This document shows, in pieces, positions 39,901 through 51,517 of a stretch of 64,000 nucleotides of DNA; the stretch's first letter is position 1, and each line of letters begins with the position of its first letter. Below the pieces are notes generated by a model, which saw only the letters and a program-made list of their open reading frames with translations, made no database searches and was not told where the DNA came from. The stretch comes from Pteria penguin. Its lineage: Eukaryota > Mollusca > Bivalvia > Pterioida > Pteriidae. Position numbers and translations under genes: made by a program. The stretch is from positions 34,348,501-34,412,500 of the forward strand of contig CM068592.1 in assembly GCA_035048485.1 (NCBI GenBank). The letters run 5' to 3'.

Positions 39901-40311
39901 TTTAGTCTTGGAATAGCTTTCATCATAATTAGTGACATACAGAGGGTTGACAAAACCTGTCATAAAATGAAAACCACCACTGTTACTGTATGAATTATCA
40001 GCCTAATATATTTTCTGTTTGAATTAATTGAATAAAGGTAAAATGATTTATTTATGCTCCACACTGGTGTACCCCTGTTTGTCAAATACTTGAATGATGA
40101 AAATTATTCATAAATTTCAAATACATGTACTTGAATGATGAAAATTATTCATAAATTTCAAATACATGTACTTGAATGATGAAAATTATTCATAAATTTC
40201 AAATACTTGAATGATGAAAATTAATAATAAATTTCAAATACTTGAATGATGAAAATTATTCTTAAATTTCAAATTTCTTTTTACAGAGGCAAAACATTCC
40301 GAATGAATTAA
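30955..40311 (+). CDS. ARPC2: Actin-related protein 2/3 complex subunit 2 (p34-Arc); first coding exon not found
   Basis: ARPC2 forms the core of the Arp2/3 complex with ARPC4, contacts the mother filament and is needed for branched actin nucleation in the cytoplasm. Ten exons with GT/AG borders and matching phases: 30955-30989, 31587-31645, 32417-32470, 33363-33408, 35278-35464, 36408-36501, 38326-38452, 38872-38972, 39402-39502, 40287-40311. They give 275 residues starting [19 protein letters not shown] and ending TGKTFRMN with TAA. Diagnostic stretches: [143 protein letters not shown]. Adding the usual first exon of about 25 residues gives 300, the length of human ARPC2. The first base of 30955 completes a split codon from that missing exon. 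No broken frames or altered splice sites were seen, so the gene looks functional. Confidence 0.96.
32741..33185. repeat. Minisatellite, 54-bp unit, in an ARPC2 intron
   Basis: About eight copies of a unit reading ACCATATAGGTGACATGATT, CTGATGTGGCTTTAAGTAGT, AAATACTGGTTGTT. Because 54 is a multiple of three and no stop falls in one minus-strand frame, it creates a 150-codon open frame of an 18-residue repeat ([18 protein letters not shown]). It lies between ARPC2 exons 32417-32470 and 33363-33408 on the opposite strand and is not taken as a gene. Confidence 0.92.
33489..33851. mobile_element. MITE of 363 bp with terminal inverted repeats of about 45 bp
   Basis: The left end CAATCTGATTAAAACCATAT with CTTCTCTATTTGTCCC is mirrored at the right by AACAAATAGAGAAG, AATAAAGATATGG and TTTTAATCAGATTG. 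Flanks TATCTGTGTT and TATTTGTGTT differ at one base, possibly an old target duplication. It lies in the ARPC2 intron after exon 33363-33408. Confidence 0.85.
35795..36012. mobile_element. MITE with inverted arms of about 50 bp
   Basis: Left arm GGTCTTATTCACAAAGAAAC, TTAAGTCTAAGTCTAAGAAT, TGAGACCTT (35795-35846) is mirrored by 35961-36012, ending GTTTCTTTGTGAATAAGGCC. It sits in the ARPC2 intron between 35464 and 36408; the minus-strand open frame here comes from the arms. Confidence 0.9.
36988..37068 (+). repeat. Direct repeat of about 80 bp, first copy
   Basis: CATTATCATTATCTGTATGT, TTGGGTTATTCATGGCAAGT, ATTGCAGACTAAACAGGAGA, TGCTTTCCCTGACAATTG recurs at about 37842-37920 with two or three changes. 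Both lie in the ARPC2 intron between 36501 and 38326. Part of a dispersed element; ends not defined. Confidence 0.75.
37200..37500 (+). mobile_element. Diverged SINE related to family 1
   Basis: Ordered matches to family 1 are seen: CTGAGGTCCTGTGTCAC, CGTAAAAGATCCCTCA, GCAATGCATATAGGAGATGC, CATCACCATATACATGAAA and CGTGGAGTG. The tRNA-like head is decayed (CCCAGGTTCAGGATC). It is an old copy in an ARPC2 intron. Confidence 0.6.
37842..37920 (+). repeat. Direct repeat of about 80 bp, second copy
   Basis: Near-identical to the copy at 36988-37068. Confidence 0.75.
39670..39965 (+). repeat. Tandem repeat, four units of 74 bp, in an ARPC2 intron
   Basis: Units begin at 39670, 39744, 39818 and 39892 with ATATACTCATTTAATCTTGG and end CTGTCATA(A/G). 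The first three are almost identical; the fourth is more diverged. Confidence 0.95.
40083..40275 (+). repeat. Tandem repeat, AT-rich units of about 37-44 bp
   Basis: Five units of CTTGAATGATGAAAATTATT, CATAAATTTCAAATA, two with an extra CATGTA spacer. The array ends just before the acceptor of the last ARPC2 exon. Confidence 0.9.
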
Positions 40312-41590
40312 GAAATGTGTGGATCAAGCTTCAGCATTTTTTTTTTACTTATATCACCTCTTTTGTATCATTTCTAATGTTATTAACTGTACACCTTGGT
40401 GCTGACTATTAATGCTATGAATGCAGATAGCATTTGGCAGAAACATCACCGACACTGTCTTTGTCATTTGATTATGATACCAGAAGCAATTGTTTTGAAT
40501 GGGGTTTGAGGGTACGACTCATTTCATTCAACATACCTGGTACATATATTTTCTTATTCTTACTATGTGCTTATTTGTTGAAAATATGTTGGAGAAGATT
40601 ATGATATTATTGTGCTTGGAGTCTACAGTATATGTAAATCAAAAATTAATTTGTTTCATTGGATCATAGAAAAATCTTATAGAAAGAAGGAAAGATAAGA
40701 CAAGGTCAAGAGAACATGTTTTTGTAGTCTTTTGTCTTACATTCTCTAAAAGGAAGAAGCAAAACTAATGTTCTCATAATTACATGTACATGTATTTATT
40801 TTGTAAGCTGATTGAAGCACTGGATTTTGATGCCTTTACCTCTTACAAACTACATTGTAAATCACAATAATACTCTCTGCCAACGGTGCTAACAAGTTTT
40901 ATATCAGACCCAAAAGACTGAAGTAGCCGTTATGCTGTAATTTTAGTTCCTGTGAGAACAGAATGTTAATTTCAAAGTAAATGTTTCATCAAGTATGATG
41001 ATAGATAAAGACCATAAAAATGATTTCTTACTATTTTTATGCAGTTATTTATTAAAATAATGATGTATCATTTGTGTTGATTATTTTCTTTGTTTTTCCT
41101 TGTTTTATGATTCAGTTATAGATCTATGGTAACCTCTACATTATTTAGTTGTAGAGCCTTGTATTTATTTGAAGGGAGAAATTGTGTGATAAGAAATCAA
41201 CATGACAGTATGTAGATTCAGTGTTCATAAAAGTGATACTTAATGAAATGTATATACAAATTTTTATCGGCAAATAGTGCTTTCAAACATTGATTGCATC
41301 ACTTCTAATTATTACTCAGTTATTAATTGGCTGAAAGTCAAGTGTATGAAACAAAAGGTTATCCTTATAAAACAAATTTATTGTTTTGTAAATACATGTG
41401 GTTTTAAGACATAGGTCATTAATATACATGATATTTCACTTTTTTAAAAGCGGTAAAAATAGATTACATGTTTGTTTTGTATAACATTTTATCATATGAC
41501 TTTGAACTGTGGTCATTTTTTTGATTTTGATAAGCTTACATGTAAGAAAACAGACATGGACATTGTGCAAAGTGTATATAATGTTCTATG

Positions 41591-41631
41591 AATAAATATT
41601 GCCTTTTCGGTAACAGCAATATGAAAATAAA
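41591..41631 (+). terminator. ARPC2 poly(A) signals
   Basis: AATAAA at 41591-41596 and again at 41626-41631, about 1.3 kb after the ARPC2 stop, with a GT-rich stretch downstream. Predicts a 3' UTR of about 1.3 kb. Confidence 0.6.
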
Positions 41632-41639
41632 AATGTATA

Positions 41640-43304
41640 ACACATATTGTCTATATCGTTATTGGTTTGATTGCAGAAAGATTTGTAACATACGGCAATG
41701 ATAAACGAACTGCATACTGTCGAGTGAATAGCAAGCTTCTTTGATCATTATAGGAGGAGGTTCAAATCTTACATCTTGTGAACCTCATAAATTGGAAAGA
41801 ATTGCCTTAAATTGTTGTTGGTGAAAATTCATATTTTGGTACATTAATACTGGTTAAAGGTGCTGCGACATGTGAAAGCTAATATTGCCGTTACATACGG
41901 TCATGTGTATAACTAAGATTTAAGTGTATCTCTCTAGCTGGATTGTTGTTTTGATCATGGCACATATACTGTGATGATTTACTATAATACAAATGATGTG
42001 CTGTAAATCGGCTAAAACGCAGTTTCTTATAACAAATAATTGGTAGAATTGTGTTACGTAGTGTGATAAATATATGTTATATATTCAGTCACCTCATTAT
42101 TCATATCAACAAAGTAAACAAGTATGAAGTATGAAAACAAAGTAAGCAAGTAATGATGTATGACACTTATTTATAAGTACACTTCGTAATGGAAGAAGAA
42201 GTTGTTATTTTCCGATTCTTTGTCAGTTTTCACCACTACCTATTGGCACGCTGTTGTTTGTAGGTAGAAATTACTGAACTCACTTAACGACATCTTAAAC
42301 TAAACCATCCGTTTGTCCGTCATCGTGAGTGCTAATGTTGCCACCCCTCTAACACGAATCTGATTGGTGTTCACTTTTACTGAATGACTCATCAATGACG
42401 TGTTTGTTTGGTTGGTATTTCAAATGTTAATTCATTTTGAAAATATAATGGTGTTCCAGCTGCGTATGGTACAAGTTTTTACTATTTGTATGCCGCACGC
42501 AAAGAAGACATTGCAATGAAGTCTTTCATCGCTTTTGGAAGGCAGAAATAACAATCGTCTTACGGGTTATTATATGGCAGACTTTTCCCGATAGCATATA
42601 TCTTCCCCTTGGGAAAATCATACCGCATATCGTCCTCTTTACTGACCATAGCAAAACCCGAAATTCTACTGTAATGGAGAAAATTATGAATTAAAAAGTC
42701 TTGCTGTACAACAGAATGGGAATTTGTGCTTTGAATGGGAAGAGGGATCTGTCTTGCATATAGTAGACTTTCGGTGATGTTCTAGGTAAAAACCTATAAC
42801 ATGTGTCTAACCCCTGAATGCAGAGTCATGAGGACGACTCCTTTAAAGGGCACCTGTCACGGCTACAGCCCAATATCCAAGATATTTGGAATATAAACAA
42901 AACTATCATGCAGGATAAGTTATTCAGAGGGAAATGGGAAATTTTTTCCTAAATAAGGAAATTGGCTTTTCTCTGAAACCTTCACGAAAAAATAAAATAT
43001 TACATAATACATTATTTAAGAAGTGAAAATATTAAGATTCGAATGCTCATACAAAAATTTTGGATTGATTGATTACATTTTTAATCGATTGGTTTATCGA
43101 GAGATTAATCAATAAATCTATTATCCATTTATCTATTTATTTATTTAACTATTTATTTATTTATTTGCTTATTTATTTATCTACTTAAACTCTTGTGTAC
43201 ACATGTGTACACTCGGCCTTTTACACTCCTATAACTCTCCCCTACCCTTATGATTTCTTTGAGGCAGTTTGCTAAATGTAGATGGATTAGTATCGGTGTT
43301 CACA
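41640..43304. other. Intergenic stretch after ARPC2
   Basis: No gene recognised. Holds a (TTTA)n microsatellite at about 43123-43183. Confidence 0.55.
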
Positions 43305-43945
43305 CTTGTGAATTTGCAATATGATGCCACTGTTTTAAGCCACTTTTTGTGCCAAAGAATCGTGCTTGAATCGCATAGAGCTAGACATTGACCGTAGGCG
43401 GATCTAGAAAGTTTTCAAAGAGAAAGTGGGGTTGCAGCCTGCCATAACGACTATTTTCCACTATTCAGTCTGAAAAGGGAGGGGGATGTAGCAGCTTTGA
43501 AAATGGCCGAAAATAACATTTAAATGTTCCGACCAAAGAGGGTTGCAATCCCTCCTCAAAATCTGCCAATGCTGACAGTTAATAATGAACTCATTTCCGC
43601 CTCCCCAAACATGGATAATTGGTGTTCAGGGCCTGTCAATTCAACCTAGAGACACCAAGAGGAATGCGAAATTACGCCTATATTTGCATGAGTAAATGTT
43701 TTCCTGAGATCCAATTTTTAGAAAAGTTGGATATGAATCTAGCAATTTTTTTAAATATAGTCTTATAAGATTGCAAATCTATTGCATGTTAAGAATGATT
43801 TAATGAAAATAGTTTAGTAAATTAGATTACAACCTATGATCGGTCATAAAAATGTGTGTGTGGGGGGGGGGGGGGAGGGGAGGGGGAAGGGGGGATACAG
43901 GCCCATCCCTGTCCCTTTCCGGTTCCTACGGCCATGCCGTTCCTA
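43305..43945 (-). repeat. Interspersed element, inverted partner of 27110-27805
   Basis: Its reverse complement follows the 27110 element block by block; see that entry. A poly-G run at 43862-43877 has expanded inside it. Confidence 0.8.
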
Positions 43946-45497
43946 AATTTACAGTCTGTGACTTCATATATATATTTGATCACATTTTAAAATTAAATTA
44001 ATCTAAGCTGCTATTCAAAGTAGAAAATAAAACTCTTTAACTGACGCCGATCAAGAAATTCTGTTGAAAGGGGATTCATCTTAGTTTAAATTCTCAAGAA
44101 TGAGACCTTTCTGTCTTGGAGTGTAAGAATTGCCTATTTAAAACAAAATGTGCAAAGAAAGTTTTTTTTCGAATTTCAGAATGGAATGGATGTTCATATG
44201 TTCAGATCTACCCCTGAACCACACATGTTTTATATTAAGCATAGGATTAAGTCAACAAGCATAATACCTTTCATGCGCGAATCCAGAATTTTTTGTCAGA
44301 GGGGGTCCACCAAAAAAGGTAAATTTTTCTCTTAGACGAGGGGGGTGGGGGTTCCAACCCCAAAAATGCCCAAATATTACCTTTTTTGGTAAAATTTTCG
44401 GATTCACCGGGGGGGGGGCCTACCCCCCTAACCCCCCCCCCCCCCCCCTCTCTGTATCCGCGGATGCCTTTGGCATTCAGCTATGAGTTTACCAGTCACA
44501 CTTGTCAATCTCTTCCAAACACATTTCTTCTTACAATATTACGTAATTTTCCTTTCATTTTATCACAAAAACCAGGAGTTATAGCGAAATGTGACACCGT
44601 TACCCAGACTGATGTGATAAAAGTTTCGTTTACGATCTGTCTGATGTTACATTCAGTATTTTATCAAAGAAAGCTCTATTCTAACACACAGAAATGACAT
44701 TCTTAAAGGCCTAGACACATAAAATTTTGTGAACTCCTATATTTTAACTAGCAGTATGTTTAGATTACATCACTATTTATAATGTTTGTTTTTTCACGTT
44801 CATGAATATATATACAATGCTGAATTATATTTGTTTTATCTGTATGTAAGGGCATTCACGGTGGGTGCGGCTAGCCAAACAGGAGACGCTCACTCCTCCA
44901 GGCACCTGGTCTCGCCTCTGAATCTCAGGGCTCTGTGAATGTCCGTTGTGGCACATTGTTGTTAGTGCCATAGTCACGTGACACTAGTTTCCTTCGTATT
45001 TTACTTTAATTTTTTAAATTTGAGTCCTGGTAGCTCATTCAGTGAAGTGCTTAGCTCGGTCCTGACTGAAAGGTCCATGGTTTGAGTCTCTACGTTGTAA
45101 ATCCGTCCAGTGTCAAGGTAGACGGTGTGCGCGTGGCACGTCACGGTTAAAGATTCGCCGGTTTTTTATGTGCTCATTCCCCAATGTCTTGGATGTGTCC
45201 TTTCGTACTACGATTCCCTACCATTTTGTATGGATCCGCCCGCATTACATAGATCATAATGTTTGTTCCGTGCATCACCGAGTCAGATGCCATTCAACAT
45301 ATAACTGAAATAATCCGCGTCTGTGATGTGACGTAAATCACTGAAAAGGATCAAAAATCAAAAACAGAATTCTAAAGATAAAGCTGTAGTATAGGCAGAT
45401 ATACTTTATGTCGCTGATCATATAATAGAATACAACTGGAGGCGTTATTGGCCAGATCAGGACCCTTTAGGGTATGTCATTTATCACGTATTTATTA
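43946..45497. other. Gene-free stretch with minor repeats
   Basis: Contains a foldback near 44279-44407 (CCAAAAAAGGTAAA versus ACCTTTTTTGGTAAA, GAATCCAGAATTT versus AATTTTCGGATTC). A segment at about 44850-44965 (CAGGAGACGCTCACTCCTCC) resembles bivalve repeat tails. A tRNA-like SINE-type piece lies at about 45028-45115 (GGTAGCTCATTCAGTGAAGT, GGTTTGAGTCT). None contains a supported gene. Confidence 0.45.
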
Positions 45498-45501
45498 CAC
45501 G

Positions 45502-45633
<132 letters not shown>

Positions 45634-45780
45634 CACACGAACGACACCTTTCGCAACAAAACTTCGGAAAATAGAATCCTTCAATCAACATATAAATTGT
45701 TATCTTTGACATTGTATACAAAGATCAAATGTATTAGTGGAAGATTTTGTGAAAATGCAGAACACATGTCGTTCCACTTG

Positions 45781-45907
45781 GAATTCGGTAATTTTTTACA
45801 TCTGGCGCGGGGCACGTGTCTGGTTTTGTCAACATCACTTTTTAACTTCCGGCGAGGGGTGAAAAGTTGTGAACAATATGTAGTAAGTGAGTGCAGCATT
45901 GATTACA
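45781..45907 (+). promoter_or_regulatory. Candidate promoter/5' UTR of the first alternative exon
   Basis: Contains an E-box CACGTG at 45813-45818 and an ETS-like ACTTCCGG at 45845-45852 in locally GC-rich sequence just before the ATG at 45908. Motif evidence only. Confidence 0.3.
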
Positions 45908-46076
45908 ATGAATGGAATCCCTCCTAAAGCCCCCGTGGTCGGGGACAGATCGAGCAGAAGAGATAAATATAAAAGAATACGATCAAGAGCAAAAGAACAG
46001 TTAAATTTACCGCAATCTGTGGATTACATTAGGGGTATCGACCCGGTACTGAGTCGACCCCAAGTCAACGGCAATG
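45908..46076 (+). CDS. Candidate first coding exon A of an unidentified gene
   Basis: Starts at ATG 45908 (CAATGAATGG) and ends at a GT donor (AATG/GTGAGT) after one base of a codon, giving 56 residues plus a phase-1 split codon. The peptide is hydrophilic and basic: MNGIPPKAPVVGDRSSRRDK at the start, then a Lys/Arg-rich helix-like part (KYKRIRSRAKEQLNLPQS), then VDYIRGIDPVLSRPQVNGNG. No signal peptide, membrane segment or known domain is visible, and I do not recognise the protein. Codon use and composition differ from the surrounding AT-rich noncoding DNA. The next exon is not identified in the window. See exon B at 54458, which has the same end phase. Confidence 0.5.
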
Positions 46077-47554
46077 GTGAGTAGAAATCTACGATATGGT
46101 ACTCATGTATGAAAAGGGGGAATTGATCATATGAAATTATGAGATGTGTTTGTGTGTGCGCTCGGATAGGAGGGGAGGGTGAAGATAACGGGTGGAGACG
46201 ATCGTTTTATACAATGTATGATTGTAAAGATGATGGATAAATCCAAACCACAAGTATCTGATAAATGGCAAGTAATCGGAAATGTCAGACAAAAGCATAA
46301 GACTTTCTTGGGTCTGACATTTAGAACTAAATGGGGAAATGCTTTTAACAGATTTTAAAATGCTCTTATCACTTAATGCCCATGCACAGACTATGTTACA
46401 GGTTTGGTTTTTGCTTTAAGACATCTTAGATTGATGGGTCGATTAAGAAACTAGAAATTTTATTAAGGGAATCCATACCTCAAAATGGTGTGGACCCCCC
46501 CCCCCCCCTCAAAGTTATATCCTGATTACATATGTACATAGATTTTTTCAAAGAAGGGGAGTACACAACTATACAGATTATTTGACACTGATTACCTCCC
46601 ACTGACAAGGAATGTTTTTTTTTTACTTCTAAACCTACTTTATCTTTTTCCAATATGAAGTGTACTTAAAAGCTGAGTGTTATATTTCATGTCATTGTAG
46701 TGGGGTACAGCTAGTTAATATCTTATATGGTATATGTAATCTTTAATCAAGCCATCCAGGCATTGTCCTCATTTAGTCCAAAGAATCAGAGAAAATGATG
46801 AAAATAAAAAGTGAAAAAGTAGAGACCTATTAGAAAATGTCAAAAAGATCAATAAAATGAAAAGAAACCAACCCTTAAAAACAGAAATATTTATTTACCT
46901 TGGAATTACCAGTGTAAAACTAAATGATCATGTTACTGGTTTTACAATATCTGATAATGAGATTATTCAATGTCCTCCCTTCCAATACTTGTGATGGCAG
47001 TTAATTAATTTCTTTGGCCAGTTTTAATTTTTTACTGTTGTAAAATTTAACATTATATTATATACATGTATATCAGTTCTCATAAATGTAATCTATTTCT
47101 TGTATTACCTTCAAATGAACTTCTTCTTATTAACATCTGTGCTTTTCTATATTTTACCATGTACACAGAGACTAATGAACACCAAATAATCCTATTCTAG
47201 CATAGAAAATCAATTTCTCCTCCAACTTTTAATTGATACATGTGATATATTGTCTCTTTCTTGCTGTGTCTGTATGTTCTTTATTGATCAGTAGTAGAAA
47301 TAATGAATTTTATTTCCCTAATAATGCACAAAGTCTAAAAGTGTGAAATATGGAGTCACTGGTTTACTGATGCCATCAATTAATTAGAAGAAGAGTGTTG
47401 TCAGCCTCGTTCTTATATAGGTATTGATCTCTCTATATTGCTGGTCTTAATGTCTTTTATTTGATTAGCTTGCTGCTCCTTTAAGAGATTCATAAATAAT
47501 GGCTATGGTATGATGGACATGTCTTTAAGGATATGTTATGGATACATACACGTG
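46077..47554 (+). other. Gene-free stretch, possible intron of the unidentified gene
   Basis: AT-rich; nothing recognised except a poly-C run near 46495-46509 next to a GTGGACCCCC motif similar to one near 49850. Confidence 0.4.
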
Positions 47555-47567
47555 CATAAGCTTGTTA

Positions 47568-47845
47568 AGCCGGCGTGGCCTAGTAGTATCGCGCTGGACT
47601 CCTGATCGAGAGGCCGGGGTTCGAATCCCGCTCTGGTCATGCCGGTGTTCTGTCTTTCGGATGAGACAGTAAAAACCGAGGCCCCGTGTCGTGGTATGCA
47701 TGGCACGTTAAAAATCCCTCACTGCTTTGGGTGGGTCCGTTGCAAAGGTAAAAATTTATATGCCCCGCATCAGGCAGATGCCGTCACCATATACGTGAAA
47801 TATTCGTGGTGTGACGTTAAAAAATCAATCAATCAATCAATCAAT
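47568..47845 (+). mobile_element. tRNA-derived SINE, family 1, with 13-bp target duplication
   Basis: tRNA-like head with an A box in GGCGTGGCCTAGTAGTATCG and a B box in GGGGTTCGAATCCCGC. The body contains TTTCGGATGAGACAGTAAAA, GCATCAGGCAGATGCCGTCA and TATACGTGAAATATTCGTGG, and the tail is (AATC)n. CATAAGCTTGTTA is repeated exactly at 47555-47567 and 47846-47858. This marks LINE-driven insertion and an intact, fairly young copy. Confidence 0.95.
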
Positions 47846-47939
47846 CATAAGCTTGTTATTTTATGTGTCTGAAGTTGGTAATAAGAGAAGTTAAGGAATG
47901 CTTTTTTATGACTTTTATCAGTTTCTTTCTACATCTCAG

Positions 47940-48060
47940 AATCAGAGATGTCCGAAAGATAATACAGCGACGAGTCGAACATCCGAAGGCGAGATTCGAA
48001 CCCGGGATCTCTCGGTCACACTCCATGCAGATGATTGATCTTCGTCGGCTCATTTGAGAA
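47940..48060 (-). mobile_element. tRNA-like SINE fragment
   Basis: The minus strand carries CCCGGGTTCGAATCTCGCC as a B-box match. Head and tail are not otherwise aligned to families 1 or 2, so this may be a third family or a remnant. Confidence 0.4.
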
Positions 48061-48192
48061 CGCAGTTCGTAGATATTTAATTATTGGTTTTTCTTTTCGT
48101 GTCTTTATCTGTACTGCTGTATGCTGGTATACGATATTTTGAAGTTTATTAAATTTCCATAGACAGCCATAAAAAACCTCAAATATCCCCCC

Positions 48193-48242
48193 AATAATAA
48201 TGATAATAATAATAATAATGATAATAATAATAAAAATAATAG
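48193..48242 (+). repeat. (AAT)n-rich microsatellite
   Basis: Imperfect AATAATAATGATAATAATAA run, about 50 bp. Confidence 0.9.
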
Positions 48243-48447
48243 AAAAAAGATTCAATGGTATCTATTCGATTCAATATAAAACACGTTTATAGTAAATCTG
48301 TCCCAGCACGAAGTTAGTATCAGATTCAAACAATATTCTAATGTATAAATTCTTACCATAGGGATAATCGATGGGAAATGGTATAATTTAAATTTACGAC
48401 GTTTATATTTTGGTCAGATATTTCGGACTAAATTTGCTCCTTGTTGG

Positions 48448-48621
48448 TTGGTTGGTTGGTTGATTGGTGTTTTACGTCGCTTTCAACAATTTTTCAGTTA
48501 TATCGCGACATGGAAGCAGGAGGTAACCAACCTCTTAAACATAGTGGCGCAACCCGGGAATCGAACCCGGATCGTCGGCGCCGCAAGCCAAGCGCTTAAC
48601 CACTACACCAAGCCTGCCCCA
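48448..48621 (-). mobile_element. tRNA-derived SINE, family 2, copy 2, with 13-bp target duplication
   Basis: On the minus strand the head reads GGCAGGCTTGGTGTAGTGGT (A box) and CCGGGTTCGATTCCCGGG (B box), with a (CCAA)n tail. TGCTCCTTGTTGG is repeated exactly at 48435-48447 and 48622-48634. The head is more intact than in the copy at 22389. Confidence 0.93.
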
Positions 48622-49024
48622 TGCTCCTTGTTGGAATAGTGACCTGGAATGTGCAAGATCAAATGCAAGAAAGGGTTATTTGTTTAGGATTAGAAGCTGA
48701 ATTATGATGTAAATTAAACTGTTCATATCATAAACTTTCACGTGTACCTAGGCTAGTAATACATGACACGAGTATTATCTTCCTTATATAAACCATCATT
48801 CCTATATGCGTCCCACCCGTTAGAATGAGTATGACAGGGACATACTCCTCAAAAACCATGCTTCTAAACAATGTAGAACATAATAATATCTCTTTAGCAT
48901 GGACCTTAGGAAGGGACGGATCAAGCATGTACTGAAAAGAGTAATCTGTTTGGTTCCGGAGGTTGGTAACCCCAGACTTTGGTTGACATATTAAGTTATT
49001 TCATGCCGTTTTAGATACGTTGAT

Positions 49025-49735
49025 ATGCACTCCACAGTGGTACATGAATGCCCACCATGTTATGTGGTTGTGAATGCCATAGTGGTACATGACTGTCCAC
49101 CGTGGTGCGTGATTGAAATGTAAAATACAAAAGTAACTGCAGTCACGTTACTGACCATCGTGGTACGTGATTGTGAGTGCCACAATAGTGTTTGACTGTC
49201 AACAGTATTACATAGTTGTGAATGCTAGTGGTACATGACTGTCCTCAGTATTAAGTTGTTGTGAGTGACACAGTGACACATGACTGTCCACCGTAGTACG
49301 TGATTGTGAGTGCCACCGTGATACATGACTGTCCACCGTGGTACATGATTGTGAGCGCCACAGTCATACAACACTGTATAATTGTCCACCGTGATACGTA
49401 GTTGTGTGTGCCACAGTGGTACATGACTGTCCACCGTAGTGCGTAGTTTATGAGTGCCTCAGTGGTACATGCCTGTCCACCGTGGTACGTAGTTGTGAGT
49501 GCCTCAGTGGTAAATGACTGTCTATTATGGTTTTGCGCGTCATACTGGTACCCGACTGTCCACCGTGGTACATGATTGTGAGTGCCACAGTAATACAACT
49601 CTGTATAACTGTCCACTGTCGTACGTAGTTGTGCGTGCCACAGTGGTATATGACTGTCCACTGTGGTACGTATTTGTGCGTTCTACGGTGGTACATGACT
49701 GTCCACCGTGGTTCGTAGTTGCGAGTACCACAGTG
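49025..49735. repeat. Degenerate minisatellite, about 45-bp unit
   Basis: The unit is TGACTGTCCACCGTGGTACG, TAGTTGTGAGTGCCACAGTG, GTACA, with about 15 copies, some longer by an ACAACTCTGTATA insert and others missing parts. Because 45 bp is 15 codons, minus-strand open frames up to 136 codons arise (DSHVPLWHTQLRTTV-like). Each unit holds both GTACCACGGTGGACAG-like and CCACGGTGG palindromic pieces. Not a gene. Confidence 0.9.
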
Positions 49736-51176
49736 ACGTTGCTTCCATTACCTTTAAAATATTATACACATCCTGAGATGCGGCGAAAATTACTTTTCTT
49801 GTTATTTTTCTGTTAAATAAATAATTCTGTACACCAAAAGGCATTTGTAGACCCCTTCCCGGAAAATTTATTATTTGGGTTGGACCCCCTCTCGACAAAC
49901 TTTGTGGGTCCGCGCCTGTTTGCTATCATAAAGTTTGAATGTAAAATTTTTGCGAAATACATGGCGAAGCAGAGTATTACAATATACAAAATAAATTATT
50001 ACAATTATTTCATGTAAGGACATTACTAAACGTGTGAAACTTCAAGCGTTTTGGTAGAGAATTTCTCGCGTTCGCTATACTTTAAGAAAACTCGGTCTTT
50101 CCTATCTATTTCTTCCATGAATTGAAGGATTTAGGTCTGCAAACTAGATACTAGGATTACGTATACAGTGCTACGGTCTGTACCAATGTGCGATGCACGC
50201 GCCGGGCATTAAGTAAATGTAAAAGAAATTTTCTTTCACACATTGTTTCCCTGCAAAGACGCGTTATGAGAAACAGTTAGAAATATGAATGGATAATATA
50301 CAGATACAAATATATTATTGTTACACTTGACAGTCCATTCAAACACTCCTACTACTCAATTCCTTTCTTATGCTAATGCCATCAAAGAAATCCCACTGCT
50401 GCATGGTAGGAATTCCTCAGCGGCCACGTACTTCAAGAATGTTGTAAAACATAACGAGCAACATGGTTGTCAAATAGAAATGTCTCTAATGAACCCGATT
50501 ATGCCAGAAATGTCTTTATATAAAGGCGTGTATACTGTATTTTATTGCGTTCACGTGCATGCACGCTGCACATTAGACACAAGACCTCTCTATGATGATG
50601 TTGCGCTCCAGAGTGTTGCCATTAAGACGATGTTAATGATACATGTAGTATTATCATACAGAGTTGAAGAACACTGCAAATAATTCGGTAACGGTGGAGC
50701 AAAATATTGAGAACAAAAACCTGTCTGAACAATTTTGCCAAACCAAATTTTCTTGTAGGCATTCCAAAGCAGGTATGGAGATGAGTTTATGTTGATGAGT
50801 CGATTCCGAATGCAGTCTAAATCTACAGAAAACAAAATTCCTAAAATTATTTAAAAAATAAGAATGTATAAAAATTGTGGGTCATTGGACCATCCAACCA
50901 AATGTCCCTTTGAATTGGGTACTGACTTGAATTTTCATTTTGTTTGACTAGACTGATGCGACTTTGTTATTGGAGATTTGGATATTAATAGGTATACTAC
51001 GCGTTTGTCGTCTAGTAACACATAAATGTGGAAGTGATTAGAAGGTCATACTAAGTCTTAGTAACTCAGCTCTTCATAGGACACCAATATCTTGGACAGG
51101 AGTACCGCACGTGAATGATCACGGACGAGACAATACATTTGTTGGTGGCAGCTTTAAACCAGTGAGTCCCCGATCT
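49736..51176. other. Gene-free stretch
   Basis: The plus-strand open frame at 50318-50683 begins at a TTG rather than an ATG and has no recognisable domain. Nothing else supported. Confidence 0.45.
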
Positions 51177-51188
51177 ATCGCTTTAGTG

Positions 51189-51449
51189 AAGCCGGTGTGG
51201 CTCAATGGGTGGGGTGTTGCGCTTGTGACCGAGTGGTTCCGGGTTCGACTACCGCCATGAGCACACCGGTGTTCTGTGTTTCGGATGAGACATTAAAAAC
51301 CGAGGTTCCGTATCTCAGTAGGCGTGGCACGTAAAAGATCCCTCACTGTTTCGGATGGGTCATTTGCAAAGGTATGAATTTCTATGGAATGCATCAGGCA
51401 GATGCCGTCACCAGATACGTGAAATAATCGTGGAGTACCGTTAAACGGT

Positions 51450-51490
<41 letters not shown>

Positions 51491-51505
51491 GTCATCAATC
51501 ATTCA
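51189..51505 (+). mobile_element. tRNA-derived SINE, family 1, with 12-bp target duplication
   Basis: Same plan as the copy at 47568: A box in GCCGGTGTGGCTCAATGGGT, B box in GGGTTCGACTACC, GTTTCGGATGAGACATTAAA, GCAGATGCCGTCACCAGATA, and a long (AATC)n tail. ATCGCTTTAGTG occurs at 51177-51188 and 51506-51517. Confidence 0.94.
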
Positions 51506-51517
51506 ATCGCTTTAGTG

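Noticed and set aside
47568..47645. Possible tRNA gene head
   Set aside because: Flanked by target duplications and a shared SINE body with an AATC tail; a retroposed SINE, not a tRNA gene.
49225..49696. Minus-strand frames up to 136 codons with WHTQLRTTVD repeats
   Set aside because: Products of the 45-bp minisatellite.
50318..50683. 121-codon plus-strand open frame
   Set aside because: Starts at a non-ATG codon, has no recognisable domain, and its composition matches neighbouring noncoding sequence.
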